From contig JADJPD010000003.1 of NCBI GenBank assembly GCA_016713435.1, forward strand, positions 62,001 through 126,000: DNA of 64,000 bases. Direction: 5' to 3'. The position numbers and the translations under genes were made by a program. Below are positions 32,885-42,577 of this stretch, in pieces; the stretch's first letter is position 1, and every line of letters begins with the position of its first letter. Source of the DNA: Gemmatimonadota bacterium. Lineage in GTDB: Bacteria; Gemmatimonadota; Gemmatimonadetes; Gemmatimonadales; GWC2-71-9. The notes under the pieces were generated by a model. The model saw nothing but the letters and a program-made list of their open reading frames with translations. It was not told the DNA's origin and ran no database searches.

Positions 32885-35800
32885 TCAGCGAGTGGTGACG
32901 GTGAAGATGCCCCCGTCGCTCCGCCCGTACACCGCCGGGTTGTACATCTCCTCCGCATGCGCCGGCGGGCGCACGAAGGTGCCCGGCGTGGTGGCGCGCG
33001 CGATGTAGGTCATGGCATAGGTGCCGCGCCAGAGCACGGTGGCGAAGTACACCACGCGGTCATCGCGGAGTTCCTTGTGGTCGAACGGGGACCACCAGCC
33101 GCTGTCCCAGCTGCCGTAGTACCAGCCGTAGCCGCCCCCCTCCGCGCTCACGTCCTGCTCGCCCTCCGCCTCCTCGGGGGTGACGAACTCCATCCGCTGG
33201 TCGCGCCCCGGGCCGGGGAGCGTGCTGGCGGTGCGGAGGCTCAGGTCCACGGCCTCGAGGCCGGCGGGGAGCGCGTCGTCCACCACCAGGAACTCGCGGT
33301 CGTTGGGGATGGTGATGCGGAGGCGGACGCGGACGATCTCGCCCTCCTGGGCGCTGGTGATGGGCTCGGGGCGGTCGTAGCGCTCGTACCAGCGCTCCAC
33401 CTTGATGCCCTGGTCCTCCGGGTTCACCGGGCGCTGCTTCGGCACCTCGCGCACGGTGAGGTAGTAGTAGAGCGGCGCGCCGGCCCCGTCGGCTTCAAGC
33501 CGGAGGGCCATGGGGCGCTCGCCATTGGCCGCGGCGCCGAGGAGGCCGGTGAGGGCCACCGCGGAATCGCGCAGCGTGAGGGCGGGTGCCACCGCCGCGC
33601 CCACCGCGCCGACGGGGGCGGGCTTGGCGGAGAGGATCACCCGGTCGCCCTGGAGGACGCGGAAGGCGCGCGGGGCGCCCGCCTTCAGGCGGGCGTCGAA
33701 GGCCACCAGCGCCGTCACGGCCGAGGCGTAGTCCTGGGTGTTCCACGGGTTGAGGATGCCGGCGCGCTGCTGCTGCGCGATGGTCTCCACCAGCGGCCCG
33801 ATGAGCGCGTGGGCGCTGTCCACCGCCAGCGTGGCGGTGAGGAGCCGCGCCACGGGACGGATGCGGGAGTCGAAGAAGCTCTGCGTGCTCCACGCCGCCT
33901 CCGGCACCGCCGCGCGGCGGCCCTCCACCTTCACGGTGCGCCAGACGGGCGTGAGGATGTTGCGCGCCGCCCGCGTGGCGCCGCGGCGGGCCAGCATCTC
34001 GGCCAGGCGGAGCTGGTCTTCCCAGGAGAGCTGCGCCACGGAGCGGAGCAGCTCGTTCTCGGCCGCCACCTCCGGCTTGCCGTAGCGGCTCAGGAAGTCG
34101 GCGGCGGCCACCTTGTCGCCGAGGCTGGCGCGGACGGCGTCGTACCAGCCGATCACCGGGGCGCGCACCTCCTTCGGCTCCGCCAGGTTGGTGCGCATGT
34201 ACTCGGCCAGGCGCGCCAGCACCGAGTCGTTCACGGCGATGCCGGCGGCCTTGGCGTCGAGGAGCACCTGGCCGGCCCAGGCGCTGAGCCACATGGTGGT
34301 CCAGTCGTCCGGCCCCCAGTAGCCGATGCCGCCGTCGCTGCGCTGCCGGCGCGAGAGCATGCTCACCGCCAGCTCAATGTCCTTCTTCGGGTTCCCGCGC
34401 AGCAGCTTGGTGCCGCGGAGCCGCTGCTCGGCGCGGTAGAGCGCGATGAGCGGGCCCGCCGTGCTCGACACCTGCTCGCTGCAGTAGTAGGGATAGACGC
34501 GGAGCTCCCACGCCAGCCCCTTGAGCAGGCCGAGGGGGCTGTTGCCGAGGGAGAGCTCGAGGCGGGAGCGGTCCGGATCGATCCCCTCGGGGAGCCTGAA
34601 CTCGGCGGTGGCCGTGTCGCGGAGGAGGCCGGTGATGGTCCAGGCGCGCGGCCGGTACGACGGCCGCACGGCCAGGCGCTGGCGCACCGCGTCGGCATCG
34701 CCGTTGCCGGTGACGCCGAAGGTGAAGCTGGCACTGTCGGCGCCGAGCGGGCCCACGCCGGGCACGCGGAAGCCGAAGCGCACCTCGCGGCCGCGGCCGG
34801 CCTCGAGGGTGGCGGACTTCCTCGGATCGCCGGTCAGGTCCACGCCGCGCGCCTCCGCGGTGACCTGCACGGTCGGCGTGCCGCCGGCGCGCTGGTTCAC
34901 CACCACGCCCGCCTCGAACTTGTCCGCCTCGCGGACGAAGCGCGGCAGCGCCGGGCGCGCCAGCAGCGGGCGGGTGACGAGGAGCTTCGTGTCGCCGCTG
35001 CCGTAGCGATCGCCGGCGGTCACGGCCACGGCCATGACGCGGAAGGTGGTGAGGTTGTCCGGCATCTTGGCCGTGGCGATGGCCTTGCCGGTGGAGTCGG
35101 TCACCACGCTGCCGAGGAAGAAGGCGGTGGTGCGGAACTGCGAGCGGAGCAGGTCGGCCTGCCCCGCGCCGCCGCCGCCGCCGGGCGCGCGCTCGCCCTT
35201 CATCCCCTCGGGGACCTGCGGCGCCACGGTGGTCAGGTTGCTGGCCAGGCGGAGGCCGAGGCCGCGCGCGGCGTAGAGCAGGTCAATGGGGTCGGGCGTG
35301 GTGTAGCCGGTCAGGGACAGGACACCCTCGTCCACGGCCCAGAGCGTCACCTCGCTCCGCTGGCCCTTGCCGGCCTTGTCCGTCACCGTGAGCGCCACCT
35401 TGGCCGAGTCGCCGGGGCGGTACTCGGGCTTGAGGGGGGCCACGGCCACGGTGAGCCGCTTCACCTCGGGGGTGACGCGGATCTCGGTGTAGCCCACGCG
35501 CATGGTGGGGCGGCCGGGATCGTCGAGCGGGCCGGGCCGGGCACTGCGGCCACGCGCCACGATCACCGACACGAAGGCGTTGGGCGCCCAGGTCTCGGTG
35601 ATGGGGAACTTGAGCGTGGTGGAGCCCTCGGCGAGGGTGAGCCGCCGCTGCTCGATGATCCCCTCGCGCTCCACGGTGACCCAGGCTTCCGTCCCCGTGA
35701 ACGGCGAGGCGAAGAGCACGGTGGCGGTGTCGCCGACGCTGTAGCGCTGGCGGTCGGCGATGAGGTCCATCTTGAACTGGCTCTCGTCGTTCCAGGGCAC

Positions 35801-38671
35801 CCAGCCCTTGCCGGTGGCCCAGCGGAAGAGGCTGGTGAGCACGGGGCGGCCGGACTCGTCGGCGGCAGTGAAGCTGACGGTATAGCTGCCGCCCGAGGGG
35901 GGCGTCACCCGGCACTCGCCGGCGCCCTGGCCGCTGGTGGTGATGCTGCAGCGGCCCACCGTGTCGGAGACCCACTCGCCGTACACCTCACTGAAGCCGC
36001 CGCGGGTGCGGTGCACCCGGTGCCACTCGCGCCGCACCACGGTGCCCTCGATCCGGACGCCGTTGACGCGGCGCCCATCCGGCCGGACGGCGATGACGGT
36101 GACGCGCTCGGGGGTGCCGGCCACCCAGAAGTAGTCGTTCCCCTCCGGCCGGGCCCCTATATAAAAGGAAGCGGGGTGGATCACGACGCTGGTCCGGGCG
36201 CCCACCATCTGCCGGTTCACGTCGGTGACGGCCGCCTCGACGACCGCGCGCGCCGGCTTGCCCTTGGCCGGCTGGCCCACCGCCACCTTCACGGTGGTGC
36301 GGCCGGCGGCGTCGAGGGTATCCTCGGCCTGGCTGAGCTCGATGGTCCCGGGCGTGCTGCTCGAGGACTCCTCCCACCAGTTGTAGCCCTCACCGAAGGT
36401 GAAGCCGTCGGTGCCCGGGATGTCGAGGTCCCAGAACTCCATGGGCGTCATGCGCGCGCTCCAGTAGAGCGCGGCCCGCGCCATCGGGGCGCCGAAGAGG
36501 TAGCGGGCCTCGAAGCGGGCGGTGAGCGTGTCGCCGGCGAAGCGGGCGCCGCTGTCGGCGCTGGCCTCCACCAGGAACTCGGGCGGGCGGTACTCCGCCA
36601 CGCGGTAGCTGGCGGTGGCCAGCTCCTGCCACTCGCCCACGCGGCGCTGCGACACGGTCAGGGTGTAGGTGCCGAGCGGCGCGTCGGCCGGGAGGGTGAC
36701 CACCTCGCTGCTGGTCCCGAAGGCCGAGAGGGCGACGACCTTCTCCTTGAGGATGCCGCCGTCGCGGTCGCTGAAGAGCCAGCGGAGCGAGTCGGTCCGC
36801 GCGGGCACGCCGAGCGTGCCGAGGGGCCCGCTCCGCGCGATGGCCTTGGCGTAGACCACCTCACCGGGGCGGTAGATGCCGCGCTCGGTGAAGACGGCGC
36901 CGGCCATGGGCCAGCGCTCGCCGCCCCAGGCGGAGCGGACGTTGAAGCGCCAGGGGGAGAGATCGGGGTCGTAGGTGCTGATGGCGGTGAGGGCGCGGTC
37001 GCCCGCCAGCTGGGCGATGACGTAGCCCTCGAAGCTGTCGCCGTTCACCGCGCTGGTGTCGGGGCGGAGCGCCGGGAAATTGGCGACGCCGTCGGCGCCG
37101 GTGCGGGCGGTGGCGCGGAGCTTCCCCGCCGGGGAGTAGAGTGAGACGAGGGCGTTGGCGCGGGCCTTCCCGTCGGAGACGCCCGTCACCCAGACCACGC
37201 CGCCGGTGTGGCCCAGGCGGGCGTGCACCGCGAGGTCCGTCACCTGCACGATGGCGTAGGGCTGGTTCTCCTGCCACTCCGCCGAGAGGCTCGGGCTCGT
37301 CACCCGCACCACCTGGAGCAGCGGCATGCCGGGGCGGTTGGCGGTGTAGGCGGGGAGCGGGAGGCCGTAGATGCGGACCCGGTCGCGGGCACCGGGCACG
37401 GCCACCTTCTTCGTGACGGCGCGGCGCAGCACCTGCGCCATCGCGCTGTCGTCGGTGTTCCAGCGGTTCCAGCGGAGGATGCCGGGGATGAGCGCGTCCG
37501 GCACCGGCGCAATGGTGGTGACCAGCGTGTCCACGTTGACGTGCTTCACCGCCAGGGTGCGGAAGCCCACCCGCTCCACGGTGAGGCGGCCGTACTCGTG
37601 CTCCACCAGGGGCGCGTAGCCGGTGGTGCGGAAGCCGCCGGCCGGGTTCCCCTCGAGCCGCTGGCCGAAGATGTCGCGGAGGGCGGTGTCCACCACGACG
37701 GCGTAGGCGGTGTGGGGCACCAGCGTGGTCTCGAGGTACCAGCTGGTGGATTCCTCGCTGGTGTCGGACACGGCGAACGCCACCGCCGGCATCAGCTTCA
37801 CGTAGCGCTCCACCTCCGCGCCCTTCACCGGGGTGGAGAAGCTCAGCTGCACGCCGCCCGTGGGGCAGGCCTCGCCGGAGGCGCACTTCACGTCGGCGAG
37901 GCGGAGGCGGGTGTAGGTCTGGAAGCTCCAGTGGACGAAGGGCTTGGTGCCCTCGGCATCGATGACGCTCGGCGCGTAGAGCACGCCGGCGCAGTCGAGG
38001 GGGAGCGGCTTCTCGGGCTTGAGGGAGACCACGCGGCGGAGCTCGTCGCCGGCGCGGTCGCGCTCCCAGCCGCCGGCCTCGCGGTACTGCCACGCATCGT
38101 CGTCGGCGATGGGGCGCTGGCCGGTGACGCGGAGGGGGATCTTCCGGCCCGCCCCGCAGGCCTCGTTCATCTCGAGCCAGGCCTTGTCCTTGAGGGCGCC
38201 CGCCTCGAGGGGGGCGCTGAAGACCAGCTCGAAGGTGGCGTCCCTGCCTAGGAACTTGGGGCTCTCCCCCTCGTTGACGGGGAGCCCGGTGAGGAGCTGG
38301 GGACCGAGGACGGTGAACGCGTAGCTGAACGGCTGCTCCAGCTTCGACCCGTCCATGGCCTGGAAGGTGTTGCTGATGGTGACGCGGTAGCTGGCGCCCG
38401 GGGTGAGGGGCGTCGCGGGCTGGAAGCGGAGTGTCACGGGGTCGCGCCACTCCAGCTTGCCGGCCACCGCCGGCTCCATGCGGAAGATGCCCGCCGGGTC
38501 CACGCTCCGGTCCAGCGAACCGGCCACGGGCCGGTCGAAGATCACCTGGATGGGCGCGGTGAGCGGCGCGTCCCCCTCGGGGGAGGACGACAGGACGCGC
38601 AGGACCGCCGGCGGCTCGGCGGCCACGACGGCCGCCAGCACCGTCGCGACGACGCGGGGCGAGAACAGCAT
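32885..38671 (-). CDS. Bacterial alpha-2-macroglobulin
   Basis: 1928 residues, intact. Signal peptide at the N-terminus (hydrophobic about 8-18) without an obvious lipobox Cys, so perhaps periplasmic rather than lipid-anchored. Many MG-type beta-sandwich domains follow: PIQVIFDRPVAGSLD near the start, FTERGIYRPGEVVYAKAIAR (the MG3-type bait-proximal strand), and KPEYRPGDSAKVALTVTD. YYCSEQVSST at about 1395 contains the CxEQ thioester motif that covalently traps attacking proteases. A YGWYYGSWDSGWWSPFDHKE stretch near the C-terminus is unusually aromatic. It forms an operon with pbpC. Confidence 0.93.
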   Translation of the reverse strand: MLFSPRVVATVLAAVVAAEPPAVLRVLSSSPEGDAPLTAPIQVIFDRPVAGSLDRSVDPAGIFRMEPAVAGKLEWRDPVTLRFQPATPLTPGASYRVTISNTFQAMDGSKLEQPFSYAFTVLGPQLLTGLPVNEGESPKFLGRDATFELVFSAPLEAGALKDKAWLEMNEACGAGRKIPLRVTGQRPIADDDAWQYREAGGWERDRAGDELRRVVSLKPEKPLPLDCAGVLYAPSVIDAEGTKPFVHWSFQTYTRLRLADVKCASGEACPTGGVQLSFSTPVKGAEVERYVKLMPAVAFAVSDTSEESTSWYLETTLVPHTAYAVVVDTALRDIFGQRLEGNPAGGFRTTGYAPLVEHEYGRLTVERVGFRTLAVKHVNVDTLVTTIAPVPDALIPGILRWNRWNTDDSAMAQVLRRAVTKKVAVPGARDRVRIYGLPLPAYTANRPGMPLLQVVRVTSPSLSAEWQENQPYAIVQVTDLAVHARLGHTGGVVWVTGVSDGKARANALVSLYSPAGKLRATARTGADGVANFPALRPDTSAVNGDSFEGYVIAQLAGDRALTAISTYDPDLSPWRFNVRSAWGGERWPMAGAVFTERGIYRPGEVVYAKAIARSGPLGTLGVPARTDSLRWLFSDRDGGILKEKVVALSAFGTSSEVVTLPADAPLGTYTLTVSQRRVGEWQELATASYRVAEYRPPEFLVEASADSGARFAGDTLTARFEARYLFGAPMARAALYWSARMTPMEFWDLDIPGTDGFTFGEGYNWWEESSSSTPGTIELSQAEDTLDAAGRTTVKVAVGQPAKGKPARAVVEAAVTDVNRQMVGARTSVVIHPASFYIGARPEGNDYFWVAGTPERVTVIAVRPDGRRVNGVRIEGTVVRREWHRVHRTRGGFSEVYGEWVSDTVGRCSITTSGQGAGECRVTPPSGGSYTVSFTAADESGRPVLTSLFRWATGKGWVPWNDESQFKMDLIADRQRYSVGDTATVLFASPFTGTEAWVTVEREGIIEQRRLTLAEGSTTLKFPITETWAPNAFVSVIVARGRSARPGPLDDPGRPTMRVGYTEIRVTPEVKRLTVAVAPLKPEYRPGDSAKVALTVTDKAGKGQRSEVTLWAVDEGVLSLTGYTTPDPIDLLYAARGLGLRLASNLTTVAPQVPEGMKGERAPGGGGGAGQADLLRSQFRTTAFFLGSVVTDSTGKAIATAKMPDNLTTFRVMAVAVTAGDRYGSGDTKLLVTRPLLARPALPRFVREADKFEAGVVVNQRAGGTPTVQVTAEARGVDLTGDPRKSATLEAGRGREVRFGFRVPGVGPLGADSASFTFGVTGNGDADAVRQRLAVRPSYRPRAWTITGLLRDTATAEFRLPEGIDPDRSRLELSLGNSPLGLLKGLAWELRVYPYYCSEQVSSTAGPLIALYRAEQRLRGTKLLRGNPKKDIELAVSMLSRRQRSDGGIGYWGPDDWTTMWLSAWAGQVLLDAKAAGIAVNDSVLARLAEYMRTNLAEPKEVRAPVIGWYDAVRASLGDKVAAADFLSRYGKPEVAAENELLRSVAQLSWEDQLRLAEMLARRGATRAARNILTPVWRTVKVEGRRAAVPEAAWSTQSFFDSRIRPVARLLTATLAVDSAHALIGPLVETIAQQQRAGILNPWNTQDYASAVTALVAFDARLKAGAPRAFRVLQGDRVILSAKPAPVGAVGAAVAPALTLRDSAVALTGLLGAAANGERPMALRLEADGAGAPLYYYLTVREVPKQRPVNPEDQGIKVERWYERYDRPEPITSAQEGEIVRVRLRITIPNDREFLVVDDALPAGLEAVDLSLRTASTLPGPGRDQRMEFVTPEEAEGEQDVSAEGGGYGWYYGSWDSGWWSPFDHKELRDDRVVYFATVLWRGTYAMTYIARATTPGTFVRPPAHAEEMYNPAVYGRSDGGIFTVTTR

Positions 38672-39238
38672 GGGGGAGTGACTCCTCGGAGGGGCGCAGG
38701 ATGCGTGCGACCCCGAAGATCGTGCACTCGTGAGAGGCGGTCAAGCGAGTGGCGCGGAGGGAAGGGCAGTCGAGACGGCGGTGGCCTCCGTCACGCATCG
38801 GCTCTCCTGCCCATCCGCCCGCGCCGGTGTGCGGGCGCGGCCCGAGGGCCGCGCTTTCGAGAAGGATGATCTCTGGAGGGGGGGGCCAAGCCGGCCGCCG
38901 GGAGCCCAGACTCGGGGTGACCGCGGGAGGGGAGCGCCAGCACGCCGGTGCCGCCGCTTGGCCCTCCACGCGGGACCCTGGGTCCTGACCCAGAGGCCGG
39001 CCCGGGCGCTGTCGATCAGCGCAGCATCACCGGGGCCGGAACATGATGGATGAGGTGCTGCGAGCGGTGCATCGACGTCCCTTGGCTGGTGACGGGGAAC
39101 CACCAGTACAAGCCGCATGCCATGCCCCGGGTCGTCAGGCACCGTCCCCGACAAGCACTTGGCCAGGAACGACTTGCGGCATGCACCCCGGACGGCCGGA
39201 GGGGCGCATGCCGCGCACTGGAAGGGACATTTGTGTGC
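38672..39238. other. Long intergenic region with a repeated hairpin
   Basis: About 570 bases upstream of the macroglobulin gene and downstream of the sigma-54 activator. No convincing gene: ORFs here are Arg/Pro-rich shadows. It contains at 38833-38859 a near copy of the argG terminator hairpin. It should also hold the promoter of the macroglobulin-pbpC operon, which I cannot locate with confidence. Confidence 0.5.
38833..38859 (+). repeat. Second copy of the argG-type hairpin
   Basis: GGGCGCGGCCCGAGGGCCGC then GC, followed by TTTCGA. The same 22 bases occur at 18733-18754, there followed by CTTCGA, so 27 of 28 positions agree. Here there is no adjacent T run on either strand. It may be a recycled terminator stem or a small dispersed palindromic repeat. 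Confidence 0.5.
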
Positions 39239-39260
39239 CCGGGGGCCTCCCCGGACACAA
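39231..39260 (-). terminator. Terminator hairpin after the sigma-54 activator
   Basis: TTGTGT-GC-CCGGGG (39231-39244) pairs with CCCCGG-ACACAA (39249-39260) around GCCT: 12 pairs with a 2-base bulge, 5 bases beyond the stop of the minus-strand gene ending at 39266. TTTT lies on the upstream side of the stem on the minus strand, so it is not a classical T-tailed terminator. Confidence 0.45.
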
Positions 39261-39265
39261 AAGCG

Positions 39266-40816
39266 TCAGACGAAGCGGGCCGGGTCGATGCCGTACTTCC
39301 TCAGCTTGTAGCGGATGATCCGCTCCGTGCTGGCGAGGAGCCGGGTGGCGTCGGCCACCGAGCCGCGGGTGGTCTTGATGGCGTCCACCAGCAGGTCGGT
39401 CTCCAGGCGGGAGACGGCCGCCTTGAGGGACCCCGCCCCGTCGGCCTGCTCCTCGGGGGTCTGCAGGGTGGGCGGGAGGTGGCGGCCGTGGATGGCATCG
39501 GTCTCGGCCACCACCACGGCGCGTTCGATGACGTTCTCGAGCTCGCGCACGTTGCCCGGCCAGTGGTAGCGCATCAGCATGTCGATGGCCGGCGTGGTGA
39601 GCCGGGTGACCTGCTTGCGGTGGGCCCGCGCGTACTTCCCGACGAAATGGTCGGCCAGGAGCAGGATGTCCGGCTTCCGCTCGCGCAGCGGGGGCAGGAA
39701 GAGGGGGAAGACGTTGAGGCGGTAGTAGAGGTCCTCGCGGAACCCCCGCTCGCCGATGGCGCCCTCGAGGTCCCGGTTGGTGGCGGCGATGACGCGGACG
39801 TCCACCCGGATGGGGGCGCTGCCCCCCACCCGCTCGAACTCCCGCTCCTGCAGCACCCGGAGCAGCTTGGCCTGGGTGGCGGGGGAGAGCTCGCCGACTT
39901 CGTCGAGGAAGATGGTGCCGCCGTGCGCCAGCTCGAAGCGGCCCTGCTTCCGGGCCAGCGCGCCGGTGAAGGACCCCTTCTCGTGCCCGAAGAGCTCCGA
40001 CTCCATCAGCGTCTCGGGGAGCGCGGCGCAGTTCACCTTGATGAACGGCCCCTGCGCCCGCGGGCTGTTGTAGTGGATGGCGTGGGCAATGAGCTCCTTG
40101 CCGGTCCCCGACTCGCCCCGGATGAGCACGGTGGTGGCGGTGCCGGCCACCTGGGCCACCTGGGCCAGGACGTCGCGCATCTTGCCGCTGGCGCCCACCA
40201 GGTGGCCGAAGTCGTAGCGCTCGAACAGCTCCCGGCGAAGCGCGCGGTTCTCGGCCTCGAGCGGGCGCTGGGTCTTGAGGCGGAGCGCCACCAGGGCGCT
40301 CACCACGTGCAGGAACTTGAGCAGGTGCGGCCGCTCGCCCTCGGGCCAGTTGGCCACGTCCACGCTGAGGGCGCCGACGGCGCGGTGGTCCACCATCACG
40401 GGGACGCAGACGAAGCTGATGGCACGGCCCGGCTCGGGCACCCGGCGGATGGTGCGGTGCAGGAAGCGGGGCTCCTGCTCCACGTCCGGCACCACGATGG
40501 CGCGGCCGCTGGCCACCACCTCGCCGGTGATCCCCTCGCCCAGGCGGTAGCGGGCGTGGCGGCCGGCCTCGGGGAGGTTGAGCGCGCCCTCGATGTAGAG
40601 CTCGCCCGTCTCCTCGTCGAGGAGGGTGAGCGAGCCGCGCAGGGCGCCGGGATAGCGCCGGAGCAGTTGCATGGCCCTGGCCACCCCCTCGCCCAGGCGG
40701 GGGGCGCTGGCCAGCGCCTCGCTCACCTCGAAGAGGGTGCCGAGCTCGAGCAGCGGCTCGGGCCCGGGCTGGAGGTCGGGCAGGGCCAGCCGGGTGGCGG
40801 TGGCGTGCAGTTCCAT
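39266..40816 (-). CDS. Sigma-54-dependent transcriptional activator with GAF domain (NifA/NtrC family)
   Basis: 516 residues. An N-terminal GAF sensor domain (about 30-180; GSLTLLDEETGELYIEGA), then the AAA+ core: VLIRGESGTGKELIAHAIHY (Walker A), ESELFGHEKGSFTGA (the sigma-54 contact loop, here GSFTGA rather than GAFTGA), GGTIFLDEVGELSP (Walker B), RVIAATNRDLE and YHWPGNVRELENVIERAVV. The C-terminal HTH ends RYKLRKYGID. It activates RNA polymerase with sigma-54 at enhancer-dependent promoters. The ligand is unknown, and no target promoter is evident nearby. A hairpin at 40840-40865 lies in its 5' leader. Confidence 0.92.
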   Translation of the reverse strand: MELHATATRLALPDLQPGPEPLLELGTLFEVSEALASAPRLGEGVARAMQLLRRYPGALRGSLTLLDEETGELYIEGALNLPEAGRHARYRLGEGITGEVVASGRAIVVPDVEQEPRFLHRTIRRVPEPGRAISFVCVPVMVDHRAVGALSVDVANWPEGERPHLLKFLHVVSALVALRLKTQRPLEAENRALRRELFERYDFGHLVGASGKMRDVLAQVAQVAGTATTVLIRGESGTGKELIAHAIHYNSPRAQGPFIKVNCAALPETLMESELFGHEKGSFTGALARKQGRFELAHGGTIFLDEVGELSPATQAKLLRVLQEREFERVGGSAPIRVDVRVIAATNRDLEGAIGERGFREDLYYRLNVFPLFLPPLRERKPDILLLADHFVGKYARAHRKQVTRLTTPAIDMLMRYHWPGNVRELENVIERAVVVAETDAIHGRHLPPTLQTPEEQADGAGSLKAAVSRLETDLLVDAIKTTRGSVADATRLLASTERIIRYKLRKYGIDPARFV

Positions 40817-40839
40817 GGGACGGTCCCGGATAAAAGGGA

Positions 40840-40865
40840 CGGCCCGCTCTTGGAGGAGCGGGCCG
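40840..40865 (-). promoter_or_regulatory. Leader hairpin upstream of the sigma-54 activator
   Basis: CGGCCCGCTC and GAGCGGGCCG form a perfect 10-bp stem with a 6-base loop, 24 bases before the ATG. On the minus strand it is followed by TCCCTTTTATCC, so it could act as a weak terminator/attenuator of its own transcript. Role is inference. Confidence 0.4.
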
Positions 40866-41021
40866 CGGATCAGTGCATCGTGTGATGTGCGCGCGCCACG
40901 CTCTCCGTCATCGGAACGGATTACCCCAGCCGTGATTGAGGGAGCAGGCGCGCGCGCAGGTCATGGGACCAACTTTAGGCACCGACGGCCCACGCGTCAA
41001 CCGTCGACACACGAGTGTGAC

Positions 41022-41984
41022 TCAGCGCACGCCCTCGGGCTTGGTGGCGAGGCTGAGCCGCGTGGCCACCGACGCGCGGAGGCGCGACAGCTCCTTCCCC
41101 GTGATGATGAGCACCACCGAGAGGATGATCACCGCCGAGGCCACCAGCGTCCGCGCTGAGAGCGACTCGCCACCGAAGGCCCAGCCCAGCAGCACCGCGA
41201 CCATCGGGTTCACGTAGCCGGCGGTGGCCACCTTGTTGGGACTGGTGACCTTGAGCAGCCACGCGAAGCAGGTGAAGGTCAGCAGGGAGCCGAAGACCAC
41301 CAGGTAGAGGAAGGCCAGGAACGACGCCCCGCTCACCTGCGACGGGTGGAACTCCCGCCACTCGCCCGTGACGAGGCCCGCCAGGCCGAGCAGCACGCCG
41401 CCCGCCAGCATCTCCATGCCGGAGACGAGGGCGGTGCTCTTGGGCAGGTCCGCGGTCCGCGAGAGGACGGTGGCGAGGGCCCAGGTGAAGGTGCTGGCCA
41501 TGAGGAGCAGCACGCCGCCCACCGGCACGGCGCCGCCGGCCTGGCCGGGCAGCACCAGCAGCGCCACGCCGGCGAAGCCCAGCGCGATGCCCAGCATCAC
41601 CATGCCACTCGGCCGGGTGCCGCCGGGCCGCGCCCATTCGAGGATGGCGGTCCACACCGACACCATGGCCACGATGAGCGCCACGAGCCCCGAGGGCAGC
41701 GACTGCTCCACCCACACCACGGCGCCGTTCCCCACGAGGAAGAAGAGCGCGCCGAGCAGGAAGGCCCAGCCCCACTGCCGCCGCGCGGGGCGGAGGCTGT
41801 CGGTGAACCAGGCCCAGCCGAAGAGCACGCCGCCCGCCAGCAGGAAGCGCAGGCTCGCCATGATGAACGGCGGCATGGACTGGATGGCCACCGCGATGCC
41901 GAGGTAGGTGGAGCCCCAGATGATGTAGATCGCCGCGAAGGCCAGCAGCAGCCGGGTGCGGTACGCGCGGGCTTCAGGCGCCAT
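41022..41984 (-). CDS. EamA/DMT-family transporter
   Basis: 320 residues from ATG at 41984, with ten predicted membrane helices in two EamA repeats (AAIYIIWGSTYLGIAVAIQS opens repeat one; FLYLVVFGSLLTFTCFAWLL and NPMVAVLLGWAFGGE lie in repeat two). DMT proteins of this type usually export amino acids or other metabolites. It overlaps by 11 bases the end of the Lrp/AsnC regulator gene, so the regulator very likely controls this exporter, as in many amino-acid efflux pairs. The substrate cannot be read from sequence. Confidence 0.88.
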   Translation of the reverse strand: MAPEARAYRTRLLLAFAAIYIIWGSTYLGIAVAIQSMPPFIMASLRFLLAGGVLFGWAWFTDSLRPARRQWGWAFLLGALFFLVGNGAVVWVEQSLPSGLVALIVAMVSVWTAILEWARPGGTRPSGMVMLGIALGFAGVALLVLPGQAGGAVPVGGVLLLMASTFTWALATVLSRTADLPKSTALVSGMEMLAGGVLLGLAGLVTGEWREFHPSQVSGASFLAFLYLVVFGSLLTFTCFAWLLKVTSPNKVATAGYVNPMVAVLLGWAFGGESLSARTLVASAVIILSVVLIITGKELSRLRASVATRLSLATKPEGVR

Positions 41985-42453
41985 GGGCCACCTCCTCGAG
42001 GTCGGGCAGCGGCAGGTCTCCGCCCTCCTTGGCCGTGGAGAGCACGATGGTGGAGCGGGTGTTCCGGACACCCTTGAGGCGGCCCACCTTGTCGCGGAGC
42101 AGGCGGCTCAGGGCCTCGGTGTCCGCCACCCGGACCTTCACCAGGTAGCAGTCCTCGCCCGCCACGTGATGGAGCTCGAGGACCTCGGGCAGCCGGGCCA
42201 GCGCCTCGCCGATGGCGCCCGAGCCCACCCGCTCCTCGGTGCGCACCAGGATGAAGGCGGTGAGGCCGAGCCCCACCATCCGGGGGTCGATCCGGATGGT
42301 GTAGCCCTGGATGACGCCCTTCTGCTCCAGTTTGCGGATTCGGTCGAGGATAGCCGACGGGGCCATGTCGAGCTGGCGGGCGATGTCGGCGTTGCTGATG
42401 CGGGCGTTCTGCTGGAGGTGCCCGAGAATCGCGCGGTCGATGGCGTCCAGCAT
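41974..42453 (-). CDS. Lrp/AsnC-family transcriptional regulator
   Basis: 159 residues from ATG at 42453. An N-terminal HTH_AsnC (LDAIDRAILGHLQQNARISN, DIARQLDMAPSAILDRIRKL) and a C-terminal RAM effector domain (AFILVRTEERVGSGAIGEAL, VAGEDCYLVKVRVADTEALS). It senses amino acids and forms oligomers. It is the first gene of a two-gene unit with the EamA exporter. GAACGAATGTTC, a small inverted repeat, sits 11 bases upstream of ATG and could be part of an autoregulatory site. Divergent from the response-regulator gene at 42578. Confidence 0.9.
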   Translation of the reverse strand: MLDAIDRAILGHLQQNARISNADIARQLDMAPSAILDRIRKLEQKGVIQGYTIRIDPRMVGLGLTAFILVRTEERVGSGAIGEALARLPEVLELHHVAGEDCYLVKVRVADTEALSRLLRDKVGRLKGVRNTRSTIVLSTAKEGGDLPLPDLEEVAHGA

Positions 42454-42577
42454 GGGCTCTCCGGGAACGAATGTTCGGTGAAACACCAATATCGGCGTAC
42501 GATCGTCGGCAGACAAGGGTTTCAGCCGACGATGAGCCTTCCTCATGTAGCCTCGCAGGGCGCCGATAATTCCGGAC

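Noticed and set aside
36150..36172. TATATAAAAGG block within the macroglobulin gene as a promoter
   Set aside because: It is in frame, encodes SFYIG, and no gene starts near it on the plus strand; probably a local rare-codon patch.
32957..37144. 1395-residue plus-strand ORF opposite the macroglobulin gene
   Set aside because: Composition (Gly, Ala, His, Arg, Glu) is the antisense pattern of a GC-rich gene; the minus-strand ORF has signal peptide, domains and the thioester motif.
39050..40885. 611-residue plus-strand ORF opposite the sigma-54 activator
   Set aside because: Gly/Glu/His-rich shadow of the well-supported minus-strand gene. Its first 80 residues (RCCERCIDVPWL) lie in the intergenic region and look slightly protein-like but match nothing and have no ribosome site.
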